Positions 34,077 to 42,699 of a stretch of 42,699 bases of DNA are shown piece after piece (the stretch's first letter is position 1; each line of letters starts with the position of its first letter). The notes under the pieces are model-generated. The model saw nothing but the letters and a program-made list of their open reading frames with translations, did no database searches and was not told where the DNA came from. The stretch is from Pseudomonadota bacterium (GTDB lineage Bacteria > Pseudomonadota > Gammaproteobacteria > Burkholderiales > Usitatibacteraceae). Where the stretch lies: contig JAKOWJ010000270.1 in NCBI GenBank assembly GCA_029781595.1, positions 1 through 42,699 on the forward strand. Reading direction: 5' to 3'. The position numbers were made by a program, and so were the translations under genes.

Positions 34077-34612
34077 GAGCCGCCTCCTTCCTTCGCGTAC
34101 GCCACGGCCACGGCCGCGAGCTTCGCCTCGCGCGCGAAGCGCTCGGCGGCGGCCTTGTCGGCCCGGAAGGACTGCAGCTTCTGCAGGGCGGCCGGGTCCG
34201 GCGCGGCGTTCTTGAAATCCTCCGGAGAGAGGCCACGGATGCCGAGGGTGGCCACGCGGGAGGTCTTGGGCGCCTCGCGGCTGCCGAAGCTGAACATCGA
34301 GGTGAGGCCCCCCAGCGCTCCCCCGCTGCCGGAAGGCGCCGCCTCCACGGTGCTGCGGAAGCGCAGGTGGAAGGCGCGCACCCACCCGCGCTGCCTGGCG
34401 CCCGTCTCCACCTGGGTCCAAGCGCCGTGTCGGGAGATCACGCTGACCGCGGTGTCCGCGGCCAGCGGCGCGACGGTGCGGGCGTCGAACGCCGGCCGGT
34501 CCTTCAGGTCCGTGGCGCGGTTGGTGTTCGCCTGCTCCTGGGCGCGCGCGTCGCCAAACGGCGACAGGCCGAGGCCGGCGAGCAGGAGGACGAAGGCGAG
34601 GCGGGCGAGCAT
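34073..34612 (-). CDS. secreted bacterial SH3-domain protein
   Basis: From ATG 34612 the product has 179 residues. The signal peptide is MLARLAFVLLLAGLGLSPFGDARA. Residues about 30-85 have the bacterial SH3 pattern (LKDRPAFDARTVAPLAADTAVSVISRHGAWTQVE... GWVRAFHLRF), used to bind cell wall or peptides. The rest (90-179) is a low-complexity linker with a helical tail (FADKAAAERFAREAK-like). An upstream in-frame ATG at 34648 would add 12 residues without improving the signal peptide. It overlaps the M48 protease gene by 4 bases, so the two probably work together in the envelope. Confidence 0.8.
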   Translation of the reverse strand: MLARLAFVLLLAGLGLSPFGDARAQEQANTNRATDLKDRPAFDARTVAPLAADTAVSVISRHGAWTQVETGARQRGWVRAFHLRFRSTVEAAPSGSGGALGGLTSMFSFGSREAPKTSRVATLGIRGLSPEDFKNAAPDPAALQKLQSFRADKAAAERFAREAKLAAVAVAYAKEGGGS

Positions 34613-34667
34613 GGCGGCGATGATAGGTCGGCCGCGCGCAACATTCAATGAGTCGCGTGGCCGCGCC

Positions 34668-35513
34668 CTACAGGCCCAGCCGCTGCCAGATGGTCGTGGA
34701 GGGGCCGGCCTGGTTGAGGGTGTAGAAGTGCAGGCCCGGCGCCCCCAGCGAGAGCAGGCGGTCGCACAGCTCCGTCACCACGTCCAGGCCGAAGGCCTTG
34801 ATCGAGGCGGTGTCGTCGCCGAAGCTCTCCAGGCGCAGGCGGATCCACCGCGGGATCTCGGCGCCGCAGGCGTCCGAGAAGCGCGCGAGCTGCGTGAAGT
34901 TGTTGATCGGCATCACGCCGGGAACGATGGGCACGTCCACGCCCAGCGCCTCCACCGACTCCACGAAATGCGCGTACGCGTCGGGGTTGTAGAAGTACTG
35001 CGTGATGGCCGAGTCGGCGCCCGCGTCGATCTTCTCCTTGAAGTGGCGAAGGTCGTCCGCCGGCCGGCGGGCCTGGGGATGGAACTCGGGATACGCGGCG
35101 ACCTCGACGTGGAACCAGTCGCCGGTGTGCGCGCGCACGAACCGCACGAGGTCGGCGGCGTAGCGGAACTCCCCCGCCACGGCCATGCCGGAGGGCAGGT
35201 CGCCGCGCAGGCACACCAGGCGCCGGATGCCGGCCTCCCGGTAGCGGTCCAGCAGCGCCGCGATGCTCTCGCGGCGGGAGCCGATGCAGGACAGGTGCGG
35301 CGCGGCCACGTGGCCCTCGCCGTGGATCTCGAGGATGGTGCGCAGCGTCCCCTCCTGCGTCGAGCCGCCGGCGCCGAAGGTGCACGACATGAAGGCGGGG
35401 CGCAGCTGCGCGAGCTGGCGCCGGGCCGCGCGCAGCTTCTCCTCGCCCTCGGGCGTGCGGGGGGGGAAGAACTCGAAGCTGAAGAGCCGTGGCCGTTCGG
35501 TCTGCGATTTCAT
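34668..35513 (-). CDS. metF: 5,10-methylenetetrahydrofolate reductase
   Basis: The product has 281 residues, the bacterial length. It reduces 5,10-methylene-THF to 5-methyl-THF with FAD and NADH for methionine synthesis. FSFEFFPPRTPEGEEKL carries the active-site glutamate, and MSCTFGAGGSTQEGTL, HLSCIGS, VCLRGDLP and ITQYFYNPDAY line the TIM barrel. It follows ahcY by 36 bases and would be controlled by the SAH riboswitch of the same transcript. Confidence 0.96.
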   Translation of the reverse strand: MKSQTERPRLFSFEFFPPRTPEGEEKLRAARRQLAQLRPAFMSCTFGAGGSTQEGTLRTILEIHGEGHVAAPHLSCIGSRRESIAALLDRYREAGIRRLVCLRGDLPSGMAVAGEFRYAADLVRFVRAHTGDWFHVEVAAYPEFHPQARRPADDLRHFKEKIDAGADSAITQYFYNPDAYAHFVESVEALGVDVPIVPGVMPINNFTQLARFSDACGAEIPRWIRLRLESFGDDTASIKAFGLDVVTELCDRLLSLGAPGLHFYTLNQAGPSTTIWQRLGL

Positions 35514-35549
35514 GGCGCGGGCCGGGGCGGGGCGCCCCGGCCCCCTCCC

Positions 35550-36968
<1,419 letters not shown>

Positions 36969-37039
36969 CATTCTCTCCGTCGATGTCGGTGTGAAGGATG
37001 CCGACGCGCGGACGGGCAGGCACACCCGGTCCTTGCAGT

Positions 37040-37109
37040 CGGGTGAGCGCCGTTCCTCTTGGGAATCCGAGCCTGGCGGGGCGGGCGCCCCGTTGCAACG
37101 CTCCTCGGA
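37040..37109 (-). ncRNA. SAH riboswitch in the ahcY-metF leader
   Basis: On the minus strand CCGAGGAGCGTTGCAACG (37108-37091), GCCAGGCTCGG (37077-37067) and AACGGCGCTCACC (37054-37042) occur in the order and spacing of the published SAH riboswitch consensus. CCGAG pairs with CTCGG (P1), and GAGCG pairs with CGCTC to form the pseudoknot. SAH binding should switch on ahcY and metF. A TATAAT lies 9 bases upstream, so the aptamer is at the very 5' end of the mRNA. A GTCGG/CCGAC hairpin near the start codon may belong to the expression platform. Confidence 0.93.
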
Positions 37110-37117
37110 AGCGGCGG

Positions 37118-37123
37118 ATTATA
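37118..37123 (-). promoter_or_regulatory. TATAAT -10 box of the ahcY-metF transcript
   Basis: A perfect TATAAT on the minus strand predicts a transcript start near 37111, directly before the riboswitch. No clear -35 is visible. On the plus strand the same spot reads TATACC and may serve the divergent GST gene. Confidence 0.6.
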
Positions 37124-37161
37124 CCGCGCCCGGCCCCCCATCGACCAGCGGACACGCCACC

Positions 37162-37794
37162 ATGAGCGACACCCCTGCCCGGCTCCTCGCCTGCCCCGGC
37201 TGCGGCTCCGCCGTCGTCGAGATGGCCTTCGCCCTGGCCGGCCTGCCCCTGGAGGTCGAGGACGTGGACTACGCGGCGGGCAGCCCCACGCGCGGGCGGC
37301 TCGTCGCCGCGAACCCGCTGGGGCAGGTGCCGGCGCTGCTGCTTCCGGACGGGCGCGTGCTCACGGAGTCGCTCGCCATCGTCCAGCACGTGGACGACCT
37401 CGCCCCCGCGGCCGGGCTCGTGCCCCCGGCCGGCCACCCGGCGCGCGATGCGTGGCTTCGCTGGTCCGCCTTCCTGGTGGGCGCCGTCTACCCGACGTTC
37501 ACCTACGGGGACGACCCGCGCAAGTGGGTGCCCGACGAGGCGGGCGCGAAGGCCCTGCGCGCGGCCACGGACCGGCACCGGGAGGCGCTGTGGCGCCAGG
37601 TCGCGGCGCAGGCCGGCACGCCCTGGTTCCTCGGCGGGACGAGGAGCGCGATCGACCTGTACCTGGTGGCGATGACGCGCTGGCGCCCCGGGCGGCGCTG
37701 GTTCGAGGAGAACGCGCCCACCCTCGCGGCCATCGCGGCCCGCGCCGCGGCCCTGCCCGGGCTGGCGCGGGCGCTGGCGCGCAACTTCCCCTAG
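37162..37794 (+). CDS. glutathione S-transferase family protein
   Basis: The product has 210 residues. The N-terminal thioredoxin-like domain has [20 protein letters not shown], with Cys or Ser near the GSH site, then [23 protein letters not shown] (cis-Pro and the ES glutathione contact). The helical C-terminal domain has [15 protein letters not shown] with the N-capping aspartate. The CPGCGS motif could form a disulfide or act like a glutaredoxin site, which is unusual. It is divergent from ahcY, and its stop shares CTAG with the convergent metK. Substrate unknown. Confidence 0.88.
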   Translation: MSDTPARLLACPGCGSAVVEMAFALAGLPLEVEDVDYAAGSPTRGRLVAANPLGQVPALLLPDGRVLTESLAIVQHVDDLAPAAGLVPPAGHPARDAWLRWSAFLVGAVYPTFTYGDDPRKWVPDEAGAKALRAATDRHREALWRQVAAQAGTPWFLGGTRSAIDLYLVAMTRWRPGRRWFEENAPTLAAIAARAAALPGLARALARNFP

Positions 37795-38990
37795 TCGGCG
37801 ATGGCCGTCGCCAGCGCGGGCTCGCCCTTCAGGCCCGCCGCCTCGCGCAGGAGCCTCGCCTTGTCGGTGGTCTCCCACATGAACTCGGGCTCCTCGCGGC
37901 CGAAGTGGCCGTAGGCGGCCGTCTTGCGGTAGATGGGGCGCAGCAGGTCGAGCATCGTGACGATGCCCTTGGGGCGCAGGTCGAAGTGCTCCTCGACGAG
38001 CCTGGCGATGCGCTCGTCCGGGAGGGCGCCGGTGCCCTCCGTGTAGACCGTGACGTTGATGGGCTTCGCCACGCCGATGGCGTAGGAGATCTGGATCTGG
38101 CACTGCCGCGCCAGGCCCGCCGCCACCACGTTCTTCGCCACGTAGCGCGCCGCGTAGGCGGCCGACCGGTCCACCTTCGACGGGTCCTTCCCGGAGAAGG
38201 CGCCGCCGCCGTGCGGGCAGGCACCGCCGTAGGTGTCGACGATGATCTTGCGCCCGGTGAGGCCGCAGTCGCCCTGCGGTCCGCCCACCACGAAGCGCCC
38301 GCTCGGGTTCACGAGGAACCGCGTGCCCTGCAGCATCTCCTTCGGCAGCACGGGCTTGATGACCATCTCGATCACCGCCTCCTTGATCTGCTCCTGCGAG
38401 ACCTCCGGGGCGTGCTGCGTGGAGAGCACGACGGTGTCGATGGACACCGGCTTGCCGTCCTCGTAGCGGAAGGTGACCTGGCTCTTGGCGTCGGGCCGCA
38501 GCCACGGCAGGCGCCCGTCCCGGCGCACCTGCGACTGGCGCTCGACGAGGCGGTGGGCGTAGTGGATCGGCGCCGGCATGAGCACCGCGGTCTCGTCGCA
38601 CGCGTAGCCGAACATCATCCCCTGGTCGCCGGCGCCCTGGTTCAGGTACTCGTCGGAGGCATGGTCGACGGCCGCCGCGATGTCCGGGCTCTGCTTGTCG
38701 TAGCAGACCATCACCGCGCAGCCCTTGTAGTCGATGCCGAATTCCGTGTTGTCGTAGCCGATCGCGCGGATCGTGTCGCGGGCGACCTGGATGTAGTCCA
38801 CGTTGGCGTGCGTGGTGATCTCGCCGGCGAGCACCACCAGACCCGTGTTGCACAGCGTCTCCGCCGCGACTCGCGAGCGGGGGTCCTGCGCTAGAATGGC
38901 GTCGAGCACGGCGTCGGAGATCTGGTCCGCCACCTTGTCGGGGTGGCCCTCGGACACCGACTCCGAGGTGAAGAGGTAGTTCGATTTCAT
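37791..38990 (-). CDS. metK: S-adenosylmethionine synthetase
   Basis: The product has 399 residues, the standard length. It makes SAM from methionine and [26 protein letters not shown] is the conserved start, with the catalytic histidine in [20 protein letters not shown] is the methionine/ATP loop, and [23 protein letters not shown] the P-loop-like phosphate site. The start codon is preceded directly by a compact hairpin and an extended -10, and no usual ribosome binding site is seen. Confidence 0.97.
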   Translation of the reverse strand: MKSNYLFTSESVSEGHPDKVADQISDAVLDAILAQDPRSRVAAETLCNTGLVVLAGEITTHANVDYIQVARDTIRAIGYDNTEFGIDYKGCAVMVCYDKQSPDIAAAVDHASDEYLNQGAGDQGMMFGYACDETAVLMPAPIHYAHRLVERQSQVRRDGRLPWLRPDAKSQVTFRYEDGKPVSIDTVVLSTQHAPEVSQEQIKEAVIEMVIKPVLPKEMLQGTRFLVNPSGRFVVGGPQGDCGLTGRKIIVDTYGGACPHGGGAFSGKDPSKVDRSAAYAARYVAKNVVAAGLARQCQIQISYAIGVAKPINVTVYTEGTGALPDERIARLVEEHFDLRPKGIVTMLDLLRPIYRKTAAYGHFGREEPEFMWETTDKARLLREAAGLKGEPALATAIAD

Positions 38991-39029
38991 CGGGTTCGCC
39001 CCACAGTCGCGGTTGAACCCGATATTTTA
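38991..39029 (-). promoter_or_regulatory. metK extended -10 and start-codon hairpin
   Basis: On the minus strand TGG-TAAAAT (hexamer 39029-39024) is an extended -10. The transcript would begin near 39018. CGGGTTC (39021-39015) pairs with GAACCCG (38997-38991), leaving a 17-base loop with GGGG, and the ATG follows immediately. The whole leader would be about 30 bases and mostly hairpin, and the loop GGGG is the only ribosome-binding candidate. It could control translation. Confidence 0.5.
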
Positions 39030-39070
39030 CCAAACATCCGCACCCCGCCCCCCGCGCCGGCGGACCCGCC

Positions 39071-39985
39071 TTGAGACTCCTGCTGCGTTTCCTCGCCTGG
39101 CTCGACCTCCCCGCGAACCACCGCCTGGGCGCGTTCGCCGGGCGCCTCGTCTTCCGGCTCTCGCCGCGCTTCCGCCTGCGCACGCTGGAGAACCTGCGCG
39201 CGGCCGGCGTGGTGCCGGAGGGAGAGGACGTGCCGCGGTTCGCGCGCGAGAACGCCGCCGAGATCGGCCGCGGTGCGGCCGAGCTCGCGTGGGCGCTCTA
39301 CCGTCCCGTGGAGGCGGTGGCCGCGCTGGTGGTGGAGCTCGACGGCTGGGACGCCGTCGAGCGGCTGCGCGCCGCCGGCCGGCCCATCCTCTTCGTGACG
39401 CCGCACCTTGGCGGCTACGACGTGGCCGGGCGCTACCTCTGGTCGCGGCTGCCCATCCTCGCCATGTACCGGCCGCACAAGCTCGGCTGGCTCGACGCCG
39501 TGATCCGCGAGGGCCGCAACCGCGGCGCCGCGCCGGACGGCACGAACGTCGCGCCGGCCACCCTGGCGGGCGTGCGCCTGCTCCTTCGCCACCTGCGCAA
39601 GGGCGGATGCACGGTGATCCTGCCGGACCAGGTGCCCGGCGAGGGCGAGGGCGAGTGGGTCGAGTTCTTCGGCCGCCCGGCCTACACGATGACGCTCACG
39701 GGGCGCCTGCAGGAGGCCTCCGGGGCCGCGCTCGTGTACTGCTTCGCCGAGCGCCTGCCGCAGGGACGGGGCTTCCGCCTGCGACTGCGCGAGCGCGAGG
39801 CGCCGCTGCCGGCGGACCGGGCCGCCGCGGCACGCGCAGTGAACGAGGGCGTGGAGGCGCTGGTGCGCCTGGCGCCCGTGCAGTACCTGTGGGGCTACAA
39901 CCGCTACAAGCGCCCGGCGGGCGCGCCGCCCGCGCCCGGCGCGCTGGGGGCGTTCACGCGCGGCGAGACGGGCCGGCCGTGGTGA
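39071..39985 (+). CDS. LpxL/HtrB-family lysophospholipid acyltransferase
   Basis: The product has 304 residues from a TTG start at 39071; no ATG or GTG in frame gives a better N-terminus. It has a short N-terminal amphipathic stretch (RLLLRFLAWLDLPANHRLG). The acyltransferase motif is H112-x4-D117 in VTPHLGGYD, followed by YRPHKLGWLDAVIREGRN. GGCTVILPDQVPGEGEGEW contains the second conserved block. It probably transfers a secondary acyl chain to lipid A. It overlaps the next gene (TGATG). Confidence 0.87.
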   Translation: MRLLLRFLAWLDLPANHRLGAFAGRLVFRLSPRFRLRTLENLRAAGVVPEGEDVPRFARENAAEIGRGAAELAWALYRPVEAVAALVVELDGWDAVERLRAAGRPILFVTPHLGGYDVAGRYLWSRLPILAMYRPHKLGWLDAVIREGRNRGAAPDGTNVAPATLAGVRLLLRHLRKGGCTVILPDQVPGEGEGEWVEFFGRPAYTMTLTGRLQEASGAALVYCFAERLPQGRGFRLRLREREAPLPADRAAAARAVNEGVEALVRLAPVQYLWGYNRYKRPAGAPPAPGALGAFTRGETGRPW

Positions 39986-40866
39986 TGCTGCGCCGCCTCG
40001 GGTCGTGGCTGGCCCTCGGGCTGCTGTGGCTGCTGCACTGGCTGCCCACGCCCGCCCTCGGCGCCCTGGGCCGGGCGCTGGGCCGGCTCCTGTACCGGTT
40101 CGGCCGCGGGCGCGTCACCGACACGAACCTGCGGCTGTGCTTTCCCGGCATGCCGGAGGCCGAGCGGCGCGCGCTGGGCCGCCGGCACTTCGAGGCCCTG
40201 GGCCGCAACGCGCTCGAGATGAGCGTCATGTGGTTCGGCAGCGACCGGCGCGTGCTCGACCTCGTCGCCATCCGCGGGCGCGAGCACCTGGACCGGCTTC
40301 GCGGCAAGCCCATCCTGCTCCTCGTGCCGCACTTCGTGGGGCTCAACATGGGGGGCGCGCGCATCGCGCACGAGTACCCGGGCTCGGCGAGCATCTACAG
40401 CCGGCAGAAGAACCCGGTGCTCGACCGCCTGTTCCTGCGGGGGCGGCTGCGCTTCGGCCACCCGACGCTGCTGTCGCGCCAGGACGGCATGCGCCCCATC
40501 GTCAAGGCGCTGCGCGAGGGCCGGCTCCTCTACTTCCTGCCCGACATGGACTTCGGCCCGCGCGACGCGCTCTTCGTGCCGTTCTTCGGGGTGCCCGCCG
40601 CCACGGTGACCGCCCTGCCGCGCCTGGCGCAGCTGGGGCGCGCGACCGTCGTGCCGGCCATCGCGCGCCAGCTCGAGCGCGGCTACGAAATCGAGGTCTA
40701 CCCGCCCTGGGAGGACTACCCCACCGGCGACCTCGAGTCGGACGTGCGGCGCATGAACGCGTTCATCGAGGCGCGCGTGCGCGAGGTTCCCGAGCAGTAC
40801 TTCTGGGCGCACAAGCGCTTCAAGACGCGCCCGCCGGGCGAGCCCTCGCCCTACCGCCGCCGCTAG
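39985..40866 (+). CDS. second LpxL/HtrB-family acyltransferase, atypical active site
   Basis: From ATG 39985 the product has 293 residues. There is an N-terminal membrane anchor (LGSWLALGLLWLLHWLPTP). The family blocks are FPGMPEAERRALGRRHFEALGR, LLLVPHFVGLNMGG and FLPDMDFGPRDALFVPFFGVPAAT. The catalytic dyad HX4D/E is changed: H116 is kept but the acidic partner is N121 (codon AAC). An asparagine could weaken the charge relay or reflect a different substrate. ATG at 39985 overlaps the previous stop as TGATG. Its stop shares CTAG with the convergent methyltransferase gene. Confidence 0.85.
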   Translation: MLRRLGSWLALGLLWLLHWLPTPALGALGRALGRLLYRFGRGRVTDTNLRLCFPGMPEAERRALGRRHFEALGRNALEMSVMWFGSDRRVLDLVAIRGREHLDRLRGKPILLLVPHFVGLNMGGARIAHEYPGSASIYSRQKNPVLDRLFLRGRLRFGHPTLLSRQDGMRPIVKALREGRLLYFLPDMDFGPRDALFVPFFGVPAATVTALPRLAQLGRATVVPAIARQLERGYEIEVYPPWEDYPTGDLESDVRRMNAFIEARVREVPEQYFWAHKRFKTRPPGEPSPYRRR

Positions 40867-42092
40867 TCCGCCGCCTCGCCGGGCATGCGGTAGGGGTGCG
40901 CGCCCGCCAGGAAGTCCACGAGGTCGCCGTCGTGCTCGATGAGCACCGAGGCCGGCACGATTGCCTCGCGGCGCATCTCGCGCACGATGTCCGCGGCCCG
41001 CCACTGCGGCGGCACGATCACCGTGGCCACGGGATGGTCCTTGAGCCAGTCGCGGAAGCGGATCTCCTGTCCCGTGCCCGGCACGAAGGTGCCGACCTTC
41101 GAGGCGTCCGAGTCCACCACGAGCGGGAAGCGCGCCGCGTCGCAGCCGTAGCGCGCCATGAAGGCCGCGGACTTGCCCGTGCCGCCCCAGATGGCCACGC
41201 CGCCCGGGTCGCGCGCGAGGGCGTCGAGCCGCGCGGCGATCGCCTCGCGCGAGCGGCGCGTGGCCTCGCGGTAGCGCGCGCTGGCCGCGGCCACCTCCAG
41301 GTGCGCGTCCGGCGCGCGCAGGGCGACGAAGGCCGTGAGCACCTCCCCGTCGTAGGCGTGCGCCAGCGACTCGACGCGCGCCCCGCACGCGGCGAACATC
41401 GCCTCGAGCGAACGCGTGGTGAATTGCGAGCTGTGCTCGTAGTACAGGTCGACGGTGCGCGCGGTGGGCTGCAGGCGGTCCACGCAGGGCACCTCGACGT
41501 AGGCGCGCACCTCGCGGCCGGCCCCGGCGGCGTGGTAGGCGATGGATTGCAGGAAGGCCACGGGGCTCTCGAAGTGCTCCAGCACGTGGCGGGCGACGAG
41601 CAGGTCGGGCTTCAGCTCGGCGACGTGCAAGGCGGGCTCGAAGAGCCGCGCGCGCAGCTCCACGTCGCCGTGCACGCCCGAGGCGCCGTGCGGATCGAAG
41701 CCGACGTAGCGCCCGCCGGGGCGCATCCGCGCCAGGCCGGCGAGGAAGCTCGCGTCGCCGTGGCCGATCTCCACGACGACGGGCCGCGCCGGCACGCCCG
41801 CGAGGATGCGCGCCTGCAGCTCGCCGATGAAGGTCGACCACGCGGCGCCGCGGTTGAACATGAGGTTGGGCTTGGTGGTGTACGGCACGCGCGCGTAGTC
41901 GAAGGCGCGGTTGTACACGTGCGTGCAGCTCACGCACTGCACGAAGTCGAGCGGCAGGCGCTCGAGCTCGCGGGCCTGCGCCCCGGAGGCCGGCCACGCC
42001 AGCGTGGCGAGGGGCTGCTCGCCGCCGTCGAAGAACGGCGCGGCGACCCGGTGCCCGCAGGCCGGGCAGGCGTCGATGCCGCGGCCGCTCAT
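40863..42092 (-). CDS. zinc-ribbon class I methyltransferase, NDP-sugar C-methyltransferase type
   Basis: The product has 409 residues in three parts. An N-terminal zinc-binding region has CxxC pairs C9/C12 (CPAC) and C53/C56 (CVSC). The Rossmann methyltransferase domain (about 75-240) has the SAM loop VVEIGHGDASF. The C-terminal domain (about 290-400) has VAIWGGTGKSAAFMARY and VVDSDASKVGTFVPGTG. This layout matches TylCIII/NovU-type enzymes that C-methylate nucleotide sugars, and related proteins in surface-glycan clusters. Its start overlaps the end of the glycosyltransferase gene (ATGA), so they share a transcript. Confidence 0.85.
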   Translation of the reverse strand: MSGRGIDACPACGHRVAAPFFDGGEQPLATLAWPASGAQARELERLPLDFVQCVSCTHVYNRAFDYARVPYTTKPNLMFNRGAAWSTFIGELQARILAGVPARPVVVEIGHGDASFLAGLARMRPGGRYVGFDPHGASGVHGDVELRARLFEPALHVAELKPDLLVARHVLEHFESPVAFLQSIAYHAAGAGREVRAYVEVPCVDRLQPTARTVDLYYEHSSQFTTRSLEAMFAACGARVESLAHAYDGEVLTAFVALRAPDAHLEVAAASARYREATRRSREAIAARLDALARDPGGVAIWGGTGKSAAFMARYGCDAARFPLVVDSDASKVGTFVPGTGQEIRFRDWLKDHPVATVIVPPQWRAADIVREMRREAIVPASVLIEHDGDLVDFLAGAHPYRMPGEAAD

Positions 42093-42699
42093 GCCCCGCC
42101 CCCGCCGGCCTCGTCGAAGGCGCGCCCGAGGAACGCCTCCATCTCGCGCAGCGCCCCGCGGTCGCCGAAGAGCGCGCCGGAGGACTCGCGCACGCGGGCG
42201 CGCACGGACTCGCGGAAGGCCGCGTCGCGGGCGAGGCGCACGGCGAGCGCCACGTACTCGCCGGGCGAGCCCGCGACCAGCTCGCCCATGCCCATCTGCC
42301 GATAGCAGCCCAGCGTCACGCGCCCGCGCATGAGCGGCCCCGGCATCGTCACCACGGGCACGCCCAGGCCGAGGGCCTCGTAAGTGGAGTTGCCGCCGCC
42401 GAAGTGCGCGGGATCGAGCACCGCGTCCGCGCCCGCGAGCAGGTCCATGAACTCGGCCTCGGGCAGGAAGGGCAGGAAGCGCACGCGCCCGGCCGCCTCC
42501 GGCATGGCGCGCGCCAGGCGCGCGCGAAGGGCCTCGTTCCAGCCGGGCCGGTCGCTCGCCACGAGCGCGAGGTAGCCCTCGGGATCGGCGCGCAGCAGGT
42601 CCGCGAGCACCCCGTCGAAGGCGGGGTGGAACTTGAAGAGGCTCTGCGGGCAGGCGTAGAGCGCGGCGCCGGGCGGCAGGCCCAGCCGGGCGCGCACGC
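42089..42699 (-). CDS. OGT/SPINDLY-like glycosyltransferase, C-terminal part (5' end outside window)
   Basis: The frame runs to the window edge, so the N-terminal part is missing; 202 residues can be read. They fit the second half of the GT41 catalytic region: LGLPPGAALYACPQSLFKFHP, then VRFLPFLPEAEFMDLLAGADAVLDP, and HFGGGNSTYEALGLGVPVVTMPG, the nucleotide-sugar site. TLGCYRQMGMGELVA follows. GT41 enzymes transfer GlcNAc or fucose to Ser/Thr of proteins and in bacteria often modify surface structures. TPR repeats may lie upstream but cannot be seen. It is coupled to the sugar methyltransferase gene. Confidence 0.82.
   Translation of the reverse strand, partial: VRARLGLPPGAALYACPQSLFKFHPAFDGVLADLLRADPEGYLALVASDRPGWNEALRARLARAMPEAAGRVRFLPFLPEAEFMDLLAGADAVLDPAHFGGGNSTYEALGLGVPVVTMPGPLMRGRVTLGCYRQMGMGELVAGSPGEYVALAVRLARDAAFRESVRARVRESSGALFGDRGALREMEAFLGRAFDEAGGGGA

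Noticed and set aside
38991-39021. The metK leader hairpin as a SAM/SAH or SAM-II riboswitch
   Set aside because: The loop begins with AAC and ends in GGC as in SAM/SAH elements, but no downstream segment can form the required pseudoknot, since the start codon follows the stem at once. I kept the hairpin only as an unassigned element.

Overview
The window looks like one continuous chromosomal stretch of a very GC-rich, aerobic, PHA-forming Gram-negative bacterium, most likely a betaproteobacterium. Supporting signs are a tripartite tricarboxylate (TctCBA) transporter with a Bug-type binding protein, a TAXI-type binding protein, a phasin with PhaR-type operators, an ahcY-metF pair led by an SAH riboswitch, two lipid A type acyltransferases and a long AdoHcy hydrolase. 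Genes are packed tightly, with many 4-base ATGA/GTGA overlaps, and no gap exceeds 300 bases. The largest gaps are 27362-27621, 28594-28818 and 13167-13389. I saw no tRNA, rRNA, CRISPR array, transposase or phage gene.

Layout. 1-2564 (+): the 3' end of an Hpt-domain signalling protein, a REC-histidine kinase and a YafJ-type class II amidohydrolase. 2552-8967 (-): a double cyclic-nucleotide-binding-fold protein, sucD-sucC, a DUF2889 protein and a CHASE2 Ser/Thr kinase. 9168-15165 (-): an oxalate cluster, transcribed oxc, frc, a 10-formyl-THF-type formyltransferase, a quinone oxidoreductase and a DUF1499 protein. Two long inverted-repeat elements bracket frc. 15343-16506 (+): an FNR-type regulator divergent from oxc, and a small unknown protein. 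16508-21895 (-): terC and a universal stress gene, then tctC-tctB-tctA and an unusual cytidylate-kinase-like/BON fusion. 22032-26729 (+): slt, an NDUFA9-like reductase, a GST and cca. 26801-30018 (-): phasin, TAXI binding protein and MidA-type methyltransferase. 30123-33127 (+): pteridine reductase, ttcA and alanine/serine-glyoxylate aminotransferase. 33198-36968 (-): M48 protease, SH3 protein, metF and ahcY behind an SAH riboswitch. 37162-37794 (+) GST converges on metK (37791-38990, -). 39071-40866 (+): two acyltransferases. 40863-42699 (-): a sugar-type C-methyltransferase and the end of an OGT/SPINDLY-like glycosyltransferase.

How it fits together. oxc and frc make the standard oxalate-decarboxylating CoA cycle. 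Next to them sits a formyltransferase of the 10-formyl-THF dehydrogenase type, which could connect the formyl product to the folate C1 pool. FNR-type palindromes (TTGAY-N4-RTCAR) lie 23-24 nt upstream of plausible -10 boxes for oxc, tctC and sucC. The regulator gene divergent from oxc has the E..SR recognition helix expected for such sites. This suggests, as inference, a local regulon joining oxalate breakdown, carboxylate uptake and the TCA cycle. metK, ahcY and metF form a methionine/SAM-cycle block, with the SAH riboswitch matching the known consensus almost base for base.
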